From JAGNNV01 sp031412915 (GTDB lineage: Bacteria > Acidobacteriota > Vicinamibacteria > Fen-336 > JAGNNV01): a DNA stretch of 64,000 nt. A program made the translations under genes and the position numbers. Positions 26,612 to 32,724 of the stretch are shown here, piece after piece. The first letter of the stretch is position 1. Each line of letters begins with the position of its first letter. The stretch is from positions 1 through 64,000 of the forward strand of contig JANODX010000231.1 in the NCBI GenBank assembly GCA_031412915.1. Reading direction: 5' to 3'. Below the pieces are notes generated by a model that made no database searches, was not told where the DNA came from, and saw nothing but the letters and a program-made list of their open reading frames with translations.

Positions 26612-27139
26612 TCACATCTCGTAGAGGTGCGGATCGTGAGCGGCCGGCCGCCGCGGAATCCGCCGCTCCGTGGATTTCTTCGCGGTCTCGCCCGCGAAGG
26701 GATCGGCTTCGAGCAGATCGCCCATGTCCTCTTCGATCTTCTCCGGATCCTCGCCCGACTCCATGCGTTTGAGCGCCTCCTGCATCCCGCCCCCAAGCGG
26801 CATGCCGGTGGCGTCGAAGAGTTTCCGCATCACGTTCGCGGCCTGGCGCGGGTCGTTTTCGTCGATGCCGTCGGCCTCGGAGGCGAGGGACTCCATCGCC
26901 GACTCGAGCTGAGACTCATCCAGGTTGGCGAAAGGATCCGCCATGTCGCCGCCCGCCCCCGGAGCGCCCTCGCCCGCCTTGGGCTCGGGGCGATTGCGCG
27001 ACACCGCGAACGTGGACGGCTTGCGCGCAATGGTCTTCCCGCACTTCGGACACGAAGGCGTCGCCTCGGTGTCGATGCGCTTCGAAAGGAAATTGAAGAC
27101 GGTGTGACAGGAGGAACAGTAGAACTCGTAGATCGGCAT
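26612..27139 (-). CDS. FmdB-family zinc-ribbon protein
   Basis: A 175-residue protein beginning MPIYEFYCSSCHTVFNFLS, with two CxxC pairs (CSSC, CPKC) forming the FmdB/CxxC_CxxC_SSSS regulatory zinc ribbon. A Gly/Pro/Ala-rich linker follows and then an acidic helical domain (DESQLESAMESLASEADG, MQEALKRMESGEDPEKIEE). FmdB proteins are presumed regulators but have no proven general function. It is the first gene of the minus-strand run that continues with the cupredoxin operon, though a promoter between is possible. Its upstream region is the R repeat array 3. Confidence 0.88.
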   Translation of the reverse strand: MPIYEFYCSSCHTVFNFLSKRIDTEATPSCPKCGKTIARKPSTFAVSRNRPEPKAGEGAPGAGGDMADPFANLDESQLESAMESLASEADGIDENDPRQAANVMRKLFDATGMPLGGGMQEALKRMESGEDPEKIEEDMGDLLEADPFAGETAKKSTERRIPRRPAAHDPHLYEM

Positions 27140-27230
27140 GGTGGACAGAGCGATTCTGCACGGAACGGGTGGTTCGGCGAAAGGAAGTGTTCGCCCCCGC
27201 CGTCTGGCCCGCCCGGTGCCAGAACCAAGC

Positions 27231-27572
27231 GAGGCCCCTGAGCTTGCCGAAGGGCGGTCCCTGACAACGCCGGTCCCTGAGCCTGCCGAAGCGTCGATAG
27301 CAGGGTCCCTGAGCCTGCCCGCACTGAGCTCGTCGAAGTGTCGAAGGGACCATCGATGGCAGGGTCCCCGAGCTCGTCGAAGGGACCATCGATACCAGGG
27401 TCCCTGAGCTCGTCGAAGGGACCATCGATACCAGGGTCCCCGAGCTCGTCGAAGGGACCATCGATACCAGGGTCCCTGAGCTCGTCGAAGGGACCATCGA
27501 TACCAGGGTCCCTGAGCTCGTCGAAGGGACCATCGATACCAGGGTCCCTGAGCTCGTCGAAGGGACCATCGA
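27231..27572. repeat. R repeat array 3, with six near-exact 36-bp tandem units
   Basis: Irregular R copies occupy 27231-27360. Then six 36-bp units begin at 27361, 27397, 27433, 27469, 27505 and 27541: AGGGTCCCTGAGCTCG-TCGAAGGGACC followed by ATCGATACC. They differ at only one or two positions (CCCTGAG versus CCCCGAG; the last unit ends differently). Because 36 is a multiple of three, reverse frames show a 12-residue repeat (IDGPFDELRDPG), but no gene is supported. There are no unique spacers, so it is not a CRISPR array. The next 150 bp (27573-27722) hold nothing I can name. Confidence 0.95.
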
Positions 27573-27722
27573 TGACTGGGAAGTGGAGCGACACGGACCC
27601 GAAAGAGCCAACCGCATCGAGGAGTTGCCGCTGTATCGCGCCCGACCTTGCGAGGCGAGTCACGTCCCGGGGACGTGACGTTTGGGAGAAACGCTCCTGC
27701 GAGACCGGGTAGTGGTGGCCCG

Positions 27723-27900
27723 CGGGCCCAGGGAGCGAGTGGGGTTGCTGCGTCGGGGACGGCGGATGCGTCACACTGGGACGCACCTCGATGGAGTCGT
27801 GTGTTCCTTGCCCGCCTCGGATCGGCGAATGGGACGCATCTTGATGGAGTGACTCGCCTCTACGCCCCGGCGCATGCAACCCACTCGCTCCCTGGTCCCG
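27723..27900. mobile_element. MITE-like element, family A, copy 1 (178 bp)
   Basis: Left end CCCAGGGAGCGAGTGGGGTT (27728-27747) is the inverse of right end CAACCCACTCGCTCCCTGG (27877-27895), giving terminal inverted repeats of about 25 bp. It is non-coding and contains an internal 21-bp direct repeat with 53-bp period (TGGGACGCAYCTYGATGGAG at 27777 and 27830). A related element of nearly equal length lies at 48635-48813. Confidence 0.75.
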
Positions 27901-27970
27901 CTCCGTCTCTCTTCCAATGACCGATTCCGAGAATCGCGTGAAATGGGGCGTTTGCAGCGTCTTTCTCAAC

Positions 27971-28050
27971 AGCGAAGGCCGAGGCGGCCTCGCTGAACGC
28001 AGTGGGGCGCAGGCATCCTCTAGGTCAACTCTCGGGCGGCCAGCCCTTCA
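27971..28050. repeat. Partial copy of repeat family C
   Basis: GAAGGCCGAGGCGGCCTCGC, TGAACGCAGTGGGGCG and AGGCATCCTCTAGGTCAA match the left half of the family C elements at 31931 and 32333. It lies directly before the vapB gene and ends near GGCCAGCCCTTCACG. Confidence 0.7.
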
Positions 28051-28079
28051 CGCCTCGATCCTCGGAAAGGAATCGAGCT

Positions 28080-28355
28080 ATGATCCTTACCATAGGTAAG
28101 GACATGCACACCGCGACCATGACCAGCAAGGGGCAGATGACCCTTCCCAAGCCGATCCGCGAGCGGCTGCGCGTCGGCGCCGGCGACCAGGTTGATTTCG
28201 TGATCAACGACCGGGGAGAGATCGTGGTTCGGGCGGCCACCGGCGACGTGAAGGAGTTGAAGGGGCTGCTTCGGGCGGGCCGGGCCGGCAAGACCACCAT
28301 CCGCGTCGAGGACATGAATGCCGCCATCCTGAAAGCCCACGCGGGGAAGCGGTGA
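28080..28355 (+). CDS. AbrB/MazE-type antitoxin (VapB-like)
   Basis: A 91-residue protein with the swapped-hairpin AbrB domain: MTSKGQMTLPKPIRERLRVG, GDQVDFVINDRGEIVVR. The C-terminal part (TIRVEDMNAAILKAHAGK) is the usual toxin-neutralising tail. Two starts are possible: ATG 28080, with AAAGGA 8 nt upstream, and ATG 28104, which follows a perfect palindrome (28085-28101). I favour 28080 by ribosome site. Its TGA overlaps the GTG start of the PIN toxin by 4 bp. The pair sits inside the repeat-rich zone, as toxin-antitoxin modules often do. Confidence 0.92.
   Translation: MILTIGKDMHTATMTSKGQMTLPKPIRERLRVGAGDQVDFVINDRGEIVVRAATGDVKELKGLLRAGRAGKTTIRVEDMNAAILKAHAGKR
28085..28101. promoter_or_regulatory. 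Perfect palindrome CCTTACC-ATA-GGTAAGG, candidate antitoxin operator
   Basis: A 7-bp perfect inverted repeat with a 3-bp centre at the vapB start. AbrB/MazE-type antitoxins bind palindromes over their own promoters, so autoregulation is likely. It lies between the two candidate start codons. Confidence 0.6.
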
Positions 28356-28747
28356 AGGGCCTCGACACCAACGTTCTCGTGCGCTACCTCACCCAGGACC
28401 ACCTCACCCAGGGCCGGGCCGTCGATTCGCTGGTGGCGGAGGCGCTCTCCGAGGACGAGCGCCTCCATGTGGACGACATCGTTCTGTGCGAACTGGTCTG
28501 GGTGCTGCGAGGCGCGTATCGGACCGAGAAGCCGGCGATCGTGTCGGCCCTCGAAAAGATCTCCACGACCGGGCTCTTCTCGTTCGAAGACCGCGAGGTC
28601 CTCAGGCAGGCCGTTTCGGACTATCGCAGCGGGACCGGCGACTTCGCCGACTACCTGATCGGTCGCAGGAACCGCCGGACCGGGTGCGAAACCACGGTGA
28701 CCTTCGACCGTGCCCTCAAGGGCTCGCCCGCCTTCACGGTTCTCTGA
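28352..28747 (+). CDS. PIN-domain ribonuclease toxin (VapC-like)
   Basis: A 131-residue PIN protein with the acidic metal-binding set in place: Asp in GLDTNVLVRYL, Glu in VLCELVWVLRG, Asp in GDFADYLIG and Asp in TVTFDRALK. VapC toxins cleave tRNA or rRNA and are blocked by the paired antitoxin. Start is the GTG at 28352, overlapping the antitoxin stop. It ends 160 bp before repeat cluster 4; nothing suggests truncation or decay. Confidence 0.93.
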   Translation: MKGLDTNVLVRYLTQDHLTQGRAVDSLVAEALSEDERLHVDDIVLCELVWVLRGAYRTEKPAIVSALEKISTTGLFSFEDREVLRQAVSDYRSGTGDFADYLIGRRNRRTGCETTVTFDRALKGSPAFTVL

Positions 28748-28764
28748 GGACGAGGCGGAGGACA

Positions 28765-28855
28765 AAGGGTCTTCGCGGCCCACGGAGTTAACCTGTGCCC
28801 GCCGGGCCGAAGGGCCGGCAGGGTAGGCGCGCCCCTCGGCCGCAACTGTGATGGC
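28765..28855. repeat. Degenerate partial copy of repeat family C
   Basis: AAGGGTCTTCGCGGCCC, a GGGCCGAAGGGCCGG core and the right-end word CGCCCCTCGGCCGCAAC resemble family C ends. It is diverged and shortened; the surrounding 28748-28908 contains no gene. Confidence 0.45.
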
Positions 28856-28908
28856 GACCTCGATGCAGTCGGTCCCCTGACGGGTCGGGCTCCCTCGTAA
28901 GCATCGGC

Positions 28909-29066
28909 GGTCCCTTCGGCACTTCGACGCTTCGACACTTCGACAAGCTCAGTGCGAGCAGGCTCAGCGCAGGCAAGCTCAGTGCGCGCAAGCTCAGGGA
29001 CCGTCGCTTCGACGCTTCGACGCTTCGACGCTTCGACAGGCTCAGCGCAGGCAGGCTCAGGGACCG
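28909..29066. repeat. R repeat cluster 4 (two expanded units)
   Basis: Unit one: GGTCCC, four TTCG(A/G)CRC-type 8-mers, four CTCAG words (three of them 15-mers such as CTCAGCGCAGGCAAG), ending CTCAGGGACC. Unit two has four TTCGAC words and two CTCAG words. See the modular-grammar finding. Confidence 0.9.
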
Positions 29067-29091
29067 ACCTTGACGCATCGCGCGCCGTGTT

Positions 29092-29262
29092 GCGGGCGGA
29101 GGACGAGGGGCCTCGCTGAACGGAGTGGGGCGGCGCGAAGCCGGCCCCTGGGGCCCAGGGCTCCTTTGAGGCAACGCGGGGCGGCATGCCCCGCTCCGAT
29201 CATTATGGACGAAGTTGCGCCCCACGGAGGTGAGGCGAGGACACGCCCCTCGGCCGCAGCTT
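29092..29262. mobile_element. MITE-like repeat family C, copy 1
   Basis: Non-coding element of about 170 bp bounded by GCGGAGGACGAGGGGCCTCG on the left and CGCCCCTCGGCCGCAGC on the right (imperfect inverted ends sharing GGCCGAGGGG-type cores). The interior contains GCGGCGCGAAGCCGGCCC and ATGGACGAAGTTGCGCCCCA, shared with copies at 31931 and 32333. R repeat clusters flank it on both sides. Confidence 0.75.
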
Positions 29263-29295
29263 CGTCATCCTTCGCGCGCCGTCGACGTCATCGGC

Positions 29296-29480
29296 GGTCC
29301 CTTCGACGAGCTCAGGGACCGTTGTTGACGCTCCGTTGCAGCCATCGTTGGTCCCTTCGACACTTCGACGCTTCGACACTTCGACAGGCTCAGTGCAAGC
29401 AAGCTCAGTGCAGGCAGGCTCAGGGACCGCCCTTCGACCAGCTCAGGGACCGCCCTTCGACCAGCTCAGGGACCGCCCTT
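29296..29480. repeat. R repeat cluster 5
   Basis: One minimal unit (29296-29320), one expanded unit with four TTCGAC and three CTCAG words, then two minimal CCTTCGACCAGCTCAGGGACC copies. It ends 5 bp from the stop of the ferritin-like gene on the other strand. Confidence 0.9.
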
Positions 29481-29485
29481 GACGT

Positions 29486-30037
29486 TCAGTAGATCGACAG
29501 GCCGAGGGCGCGGCGCCAAATCGTCTGGTGCCTGGCTTCGTCGACGACGATGAAGCCGGCCGAGAGCAGGTAGTCGTTGGTGCGGATCTGACCGATCAGC
29601 CGCAGGTAGGCCGACTCCGCCGCCGCCTCGATGGACAGCAGTCGGCGCACCACCGCGTCGCCTGCGGTCGCTTCGCGGATCGGATCCACCTTGTGCGGCC
29701 CCGCCGCATCGACTCCCCGCTCGCGCAGGATCTCGACCTGAGTGTCGCGATGGCCTTCGTGCGCGCCCTTGAATTCGACCGCGTAGTCGCGCAGTCCGCC
29801 GGGCACGAGGTCGCGGGAGAGAGCGTCCGCGTAGAGGCCGATCGCCTCATGCTCGAGGCCCAGGGCCGCGTTCAGGATCGCAATGTCGGTCTCCTCGTTC
29901 TTCGCCAGGGCCTCTACCCGGCCTTCGAGAAATCCGAGGACCGCGATCGACGCCCCGGCCCGCAGAGCGGCCCTTCGAATGAACTCACGCCGCGGACCAA
30001 GGATCCCGCCGCGCTCGGGCACGGCCCTGATCCTCAC
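29486..30037 (-). CDS. Tat-exported ferritin-like protein
   Basis: 183 residues from the GTG at 30037, whose GTGA overlaps the upstream stop (a GTG at 30058 is also in frame). A twin-arginine signal, RREFIRRAALRAGASIAVLG, precedes a four-helix ferritin-like domain: ALGLEHEAIGLYADAL, EFKGAHEGHRDTQVEIL, SIEAAAESAYLRLIG and VVDEARHQTIWRRAL carry the Glu and His residues expected of a di-iron site. Tat export implies folding with cofactor in the cytoplasm. Last gene of a three-gene operon after a Tat-exported partner and an outer-membrane barrel. Confidence 0.88.
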   Translation of the reverse strand: MRIRAVPERGGILGPRREFIRRAALRAGASIAVLGFLEGRVEALAKNEETDIAILNAALGLEHEAIGLYADALSRDLVPGGLRDYAVEFKGAHEGHRDTQVEILRERGVDAAGPHKVDPIREATAGDAVVRRLLSIEAAAESAYLRLIGQIRTNDYLLSAGFIVVDEARHQTIWRRALGLSIY

Positions 30038-30534
30038 GCCGTCTCCGATTCGACCCACAGGTCGATCACGGTTCGAAGTTTCGAGACTTCCACCATGTCC
30101 ACGGCGAGGCGGGCCACCGCCGTCGCGTCGCCGAAGACAGGCAGGCTCTCCGCATACGCGATCATCAGATCGTCGAGGGATTGACGCAGGCCGGCAAGAT
30201 CGGGGTCGATCCCTTCGGGCGGCAAGGCCGGATCGACGCTTCTCGGCAGGGCGAATCGGCGTCGCATGTCGCCGCGAGTGTCTGCGTGCTTCCGAAGTGC
30301 GGTTAGAAAACGAGAAACCAGCAGATCGGCCTCCGCGCGCGACCCGCGCACGGCCTCGAGCCGTAAAACACTAACTGCGGCAAGACGATCGAGTTCGTCA
30401 AGAGACTCCCGTCTGGTCGCGTAGTCCCGGGCAAGGGCGAATCGGGGCAAGGCGGAAATCGTGGTTACACCGGCGGCCAGCGCCGCCCCTCGGGAGAGCA
30501 GATCGCGCCGCGTCGCCCCGTGGTCCGCCGTCAT
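30034..30534 (-). CDS. Tat-exported helical protein of unknown function (degenerate ferritin-like?)
   Basis: 166 residues with a twin-arginine-type signal (ATRRDLLSRGAALAAGVTTI) and then four predicted helices: ESLDELDRLAAVSVLRLEAV, LLVSRFLTALRKHADTRGDM, LAGLRQSLDDLMIAYAESL and AVARLAVDMVEVSKLRTVID. The size and layout parallel the downstream ferritin-like protein, but most metal-ligand Glu/His residues are absent, so it may be a non-catalytic partner. Its start overlaps the barrel gene stop by one base (TGATG) and its stop overlaps the next start, so translation of all three is coupled. Confidence 0.78.
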   Translation of the reverse strand: MTADHGATRRDLLSRGAALAAGVTTISALPRFALARDYATRRESLDELDRLAAVSVLRLEAVRGSRAEADLLVSRFLTALRKHADTRGDMRRRFALPRSVDPALPPEGIDPDLAGLRQSLDDLMIAYAESLPVFGDATAVARLAVDMVEVSKLRTVIDLWVESETA

Positions 30535-31352
30535 CAGAAGTGAATCCCGATTCCGGCACTCACGAGCTGCATGGAGGCATTCGGTCCCGAGAGCCTGGTG
30601 AAACGGTAGTCAGCCTGGAGCGAAAAACCGGGGCTCAGTCGATACTCGAAGCCCACGCCCGCATGACCCGCCACTTCGATGTTGCCCTGACCGGTGGGAC
30701 GGCCGAGGGCTTCGAGTTCCTTCGACTGGGCCACCAGGCCGGCGATCAGGTCCGCGTCGAAGGGCGAGGTTCCGGTGAACAGTGCGCTCTCGTCCGACTC
30801 CGGGACTTCCTTGGTGATGACCACCGCGGCGCCTAAGCCTGCCACCAGATAAGGCCGGAACCGGCCGAAGGAGTGAATGGCGTATTTGAACCCCACGGGC
30901 TCCACGAGGAGGATCGAGCCCTCCGAACGGACGACCCGCCGATAGGGAAAGGGTCCGACATCGCCGCGCCCCGTGGCGGCCAGGTTCGCCACGAAGGCGA
31001 TCGGATTGGTGATCGTGATCGGATCGCTCGTGCTGCGTGTGAAGCGTATGCAGATCTCGTACGACAACACGCCGCCCCCCAGCTTCTTCAGGGGAAGATT
31101 GATGAAGCCGGCGCCCTGCCCTCCGGAACCGAGGGAGTAGGGGTTTTCGGACCACCCGAAATGAGCCCCCACCTCCGCGCCGATGCGGCCGATCGCGGGA
31201 AGAAGCTCCAGCGGATCTCCGGCCCCGGGCTTACCCGGGGCGGGGGGCGGGGTCGCCGCATCCTGCGCGCGAGCCTCCTGGGCCAACGGCCCGGACGCCA
31301 GCGCCATGGCGAAGATGAGCGACCGGAAGAGGCTCGGACGATTGCGGAACAT
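30534..31352 (-). CDS. Outer-membrane beta-barrel protein
   Basis: 272 residues from the ATG at 31352. Signal peptide SLIFAMALASGPLAQEARAQ is followed by a Pro-rich stretch and an eight-strand-type barrel with alternating residues (IGRIGAEVGAHFGWSENPYS, YEICIRFTRSTSDPI, VGFKYAIHSFGRFRPYLVAG, GVGFEYRLSPGFSLQADYR), ending in phenylalanine (VSAGIGIHF). The upstream part of the open frame (to 31562) has no signal and overlaps the divergent gene. A TAGAAT is 13 nt before the ATG. First gene of the operon with the two Tat proteins. Confidence 0.88.
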   Translation of the reverse strand: MFRNRPSLFRSLIFAMALASGPLAQEARAQDAATPPPAPGKPGAGDPLELLPAIGRIGAEVGAHFGWSENPYSLGSGGQGAGFINLPLKKLGGGVLSYEICIRFTRSTSDPITITNPIAFVANLAATGRGDVGPFPYRRVVRSEGSILLVEPVGFKYAIHSFGRFRPYLVAGLGAAVVITKEVPESDESALFTGTSPFDADLIAGLVAQSKELEALGRPTGQGNIEVAGHAGVGFEYRLSPGFSLQADYRFTRLSGPNASMQLVSAGIGIHF

Positions 31353-31388
31353 TGCGGTTCGACACATTCTACGGGCCGACCGGAGAGA

Positions 31389-31856
31389 ATGGACTCCGCC
31401 ATGGTCACAACCCCCCCGCCCACCCTTCCCGATCGAATCGCAAGCTGGGTCCGCTCGGCGGGGGGCGATCACGCCGTTCTTCTCATCACCGTGGACGCCT
31501 ACCTCCGGCCTCACCCCATCATGCTTGCCCGCGACGAGGTCGTCGTGGTTTCCCCAAGCCACCTCCGCGTGGCCATCGGCCTCAAGACCCAGTCCGCGGA
31601 GAATCTTCGAATGCGCTCATCCTCGACCCTGGCGATCTACGGCGAAGGCCTCGCCTGCGTCATCAAGACCCGAACCGTCCAAGGCCCCCGATCGATTCTG
31701 GCTGCAACCGTCGCCTACGACCTCGCGGTGGAGGACGTACGGCTCGACGTGCCCGGCGCCGCCGAAGACTCGGCCCGACTCGTCACCGGACTCCGTTTCG
31801 AAGGCCGCGGCGAACGGAACGATATTCGAGCGGCACTCGAAGCTCTCGACTTCTGA
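31389..31856 (+). CDS. Conserved hypothetical protein, possible FMN-binding split-barrel fold
   Basis: 155 residues from the ATG at 31389 (a second ATG at 31401). The order of strands and helices (HAVLLITVDAYLRPHPIMLA, VVVVSPSHLRVAIGLKT, SAENLRMRSSSTLAIYG, ACVIKTRTVQGP) resembles pyridoxamine-phosphate-oxidase-like split barrels, with a helical C-terminus. I see no decisive FMN motif, so the fold call is tentative. It is divergent from the outer-membrane barrel gene by 36 bp, so both promoters must overlap. Followed by 870 bp of repeats. Confidence 0.7.
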   Translation: MDSAMVTTPPPTLPDRIASWVRSAGGDHAVLLITVDAYLRPHPIMLARDEVVVVSPSHLRVAIGLKTQSAENLRMRSSSTLAIYGEGLACVIKTRTVQGPRSILAATVAYDLAVEDVRLDVPGAAEDSARLVTGLRFEGRGERNDIRAALEALDF

Positions 31857-31930
31857 GTCTTCGCTTCAACCGGCGACCGGCGTTCTGGCAACGGCGAGGC
31901 CGCGGAAACGCTGATGCATCGCACACAGCC

Positions 31931-32109
31931 TTGCAAGCGGAGGCCGAGGGGCCTCGCTGAACGGAGGGGGGCGGCGCGAAGCCGGCCCTTGGGGCCCAGG
32001 CATCCTCTGAGTCAAGGCGGGGCGGCCAGCCCTGCTTCATTCATTGATGGACGCAGTTGCGCCCCACGTAGGTGAGGCGAGGACCAGCCCCTCGGCCGCA
32101 GCTTCACAA
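31931..32109. mobile_element. MITE-like repeat family C, copy 2
   Basis: Left end TTGCAAGCGGAGGCCGAGGG and right end CCCCTCGGCCGCAGCTTCAC are imperfect inverted repeats. The interior (GGAGGGGGGCGGCGCGAAGC, GGGGCCCAGGCATCCTCT) is nearly identical to copy 3, 400 bp away. It has no coding content. The 75 bp between the upstream gene and this element hold nothing recognised. Confidence 0.8.
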
Positions 32110-32126
32110 CGCAACGCGCTCGTTCG

Positions 32127-32318
32127 GTGGCCCCTTCGACGCTTCGACACTTCGACAGGCTCAGTGCAAGCAAGCTCAGTGCAGGCGCTTCGACACTTCG
32201 ACGCTTCGACAAGCTCAGCGACCGGCCTGGTCAGGGACCACCCTTCGACAAGCTCAGGGACCAGCCTTGGACAAGCTCCGCGCACGCAGGCTCAGCGCAG
32301 GCAAGCTCAGGGACCGTG
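32127..32318. repeat. R repeat cluster 6
   Basis: Begins CGTTCGGTGGCCCCTTCGAC, the same junction that follows family C copy 3. It contains three TTCGAC and two CTCAG words, three TTCGAC and one CTCAG word, then shorter copies and an expanded CTCAGCGCAGGCAAG run ending CTCAGGGACC. Confidence 0.9.
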
Positions 32319-32332
32319 CTTCACGCGCCGTC

Positions 32333-32510
32333 TTGCGAGCGGAGGCCGAGGGGCCTCGCCGAACGGAGGGGGGCGGCGCGAAGCCGGCCCTTGGGGCCCA
32401 GGCATCCTCTAAGTCAACGCGGGGCGGCATGCCCCGCTCCGATCATTGACGGACGAAGTTGCGCCCTACGGAGGTGAGGCGAGGACCAGCCCCTCGGCCG
32501 CAGCTTCACC
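32333..32510. mobile_element. MITE-like repeat family C, copy 3
   Basis: TTGCGAGCGGAGGCCGAGGG to CCCTCGGCCGCAGCTTCACC, same architecture as copy 2. A short palindromic core, GGGGCGGCATGCCCCGC, is at 32420-32437. It is preceded by an R cluster through the junction TTCACGCGCCGTCTTGCG. Confidence 0.8.
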
Positions 32511-32528
32511 AGGCTTCGCGCTCGTTCG

Positions 32529-32716
32529 GTGGTCCCTTCGACGCTTCGACGCTTCGACACTTCGACGGGCTCAGTGCGGGCAGGCTCAGCGCAGGCAAGC
32601 TCAGTGCGGGCCAGCTCAGGGACCGTCCTTCGACAAGCTCAGGGACCGCCCTTCGACAAGCTCAGGGACCGCCCTTCGACAAGCTCAGGGACCGTCCTTC
32701 GACAAGCTCAGGGACC
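32529..32716. repeat. R repeat cluster 7
   Basis: One expanded unit (four TTCGAC words, four CTCAG words) followed by four minimal CCTTCGACAAGCTCAGGGACC copies spaced 21-22 bp. It ends 8 bp from the rnr stop codon, on the downstream side of that gene. Confidence 0.92.
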
Positions 32717-32724
32717 GGCTTCGG

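Noticed and set aside
27361..27576. 36-bp tandem repeats as a CRISPR array
   Set aside because: Units are directly joined with no unique spacers, and no cas gene is in the window.
27338..27617. Proteins with a 12-residue repeat (IDGPFDELRDPG) in frames over the R arrays
   Set aside because: The periodicity follows from a 36-bp DNA repeat; there is no start context, and other arrays of the same family are out of frame.
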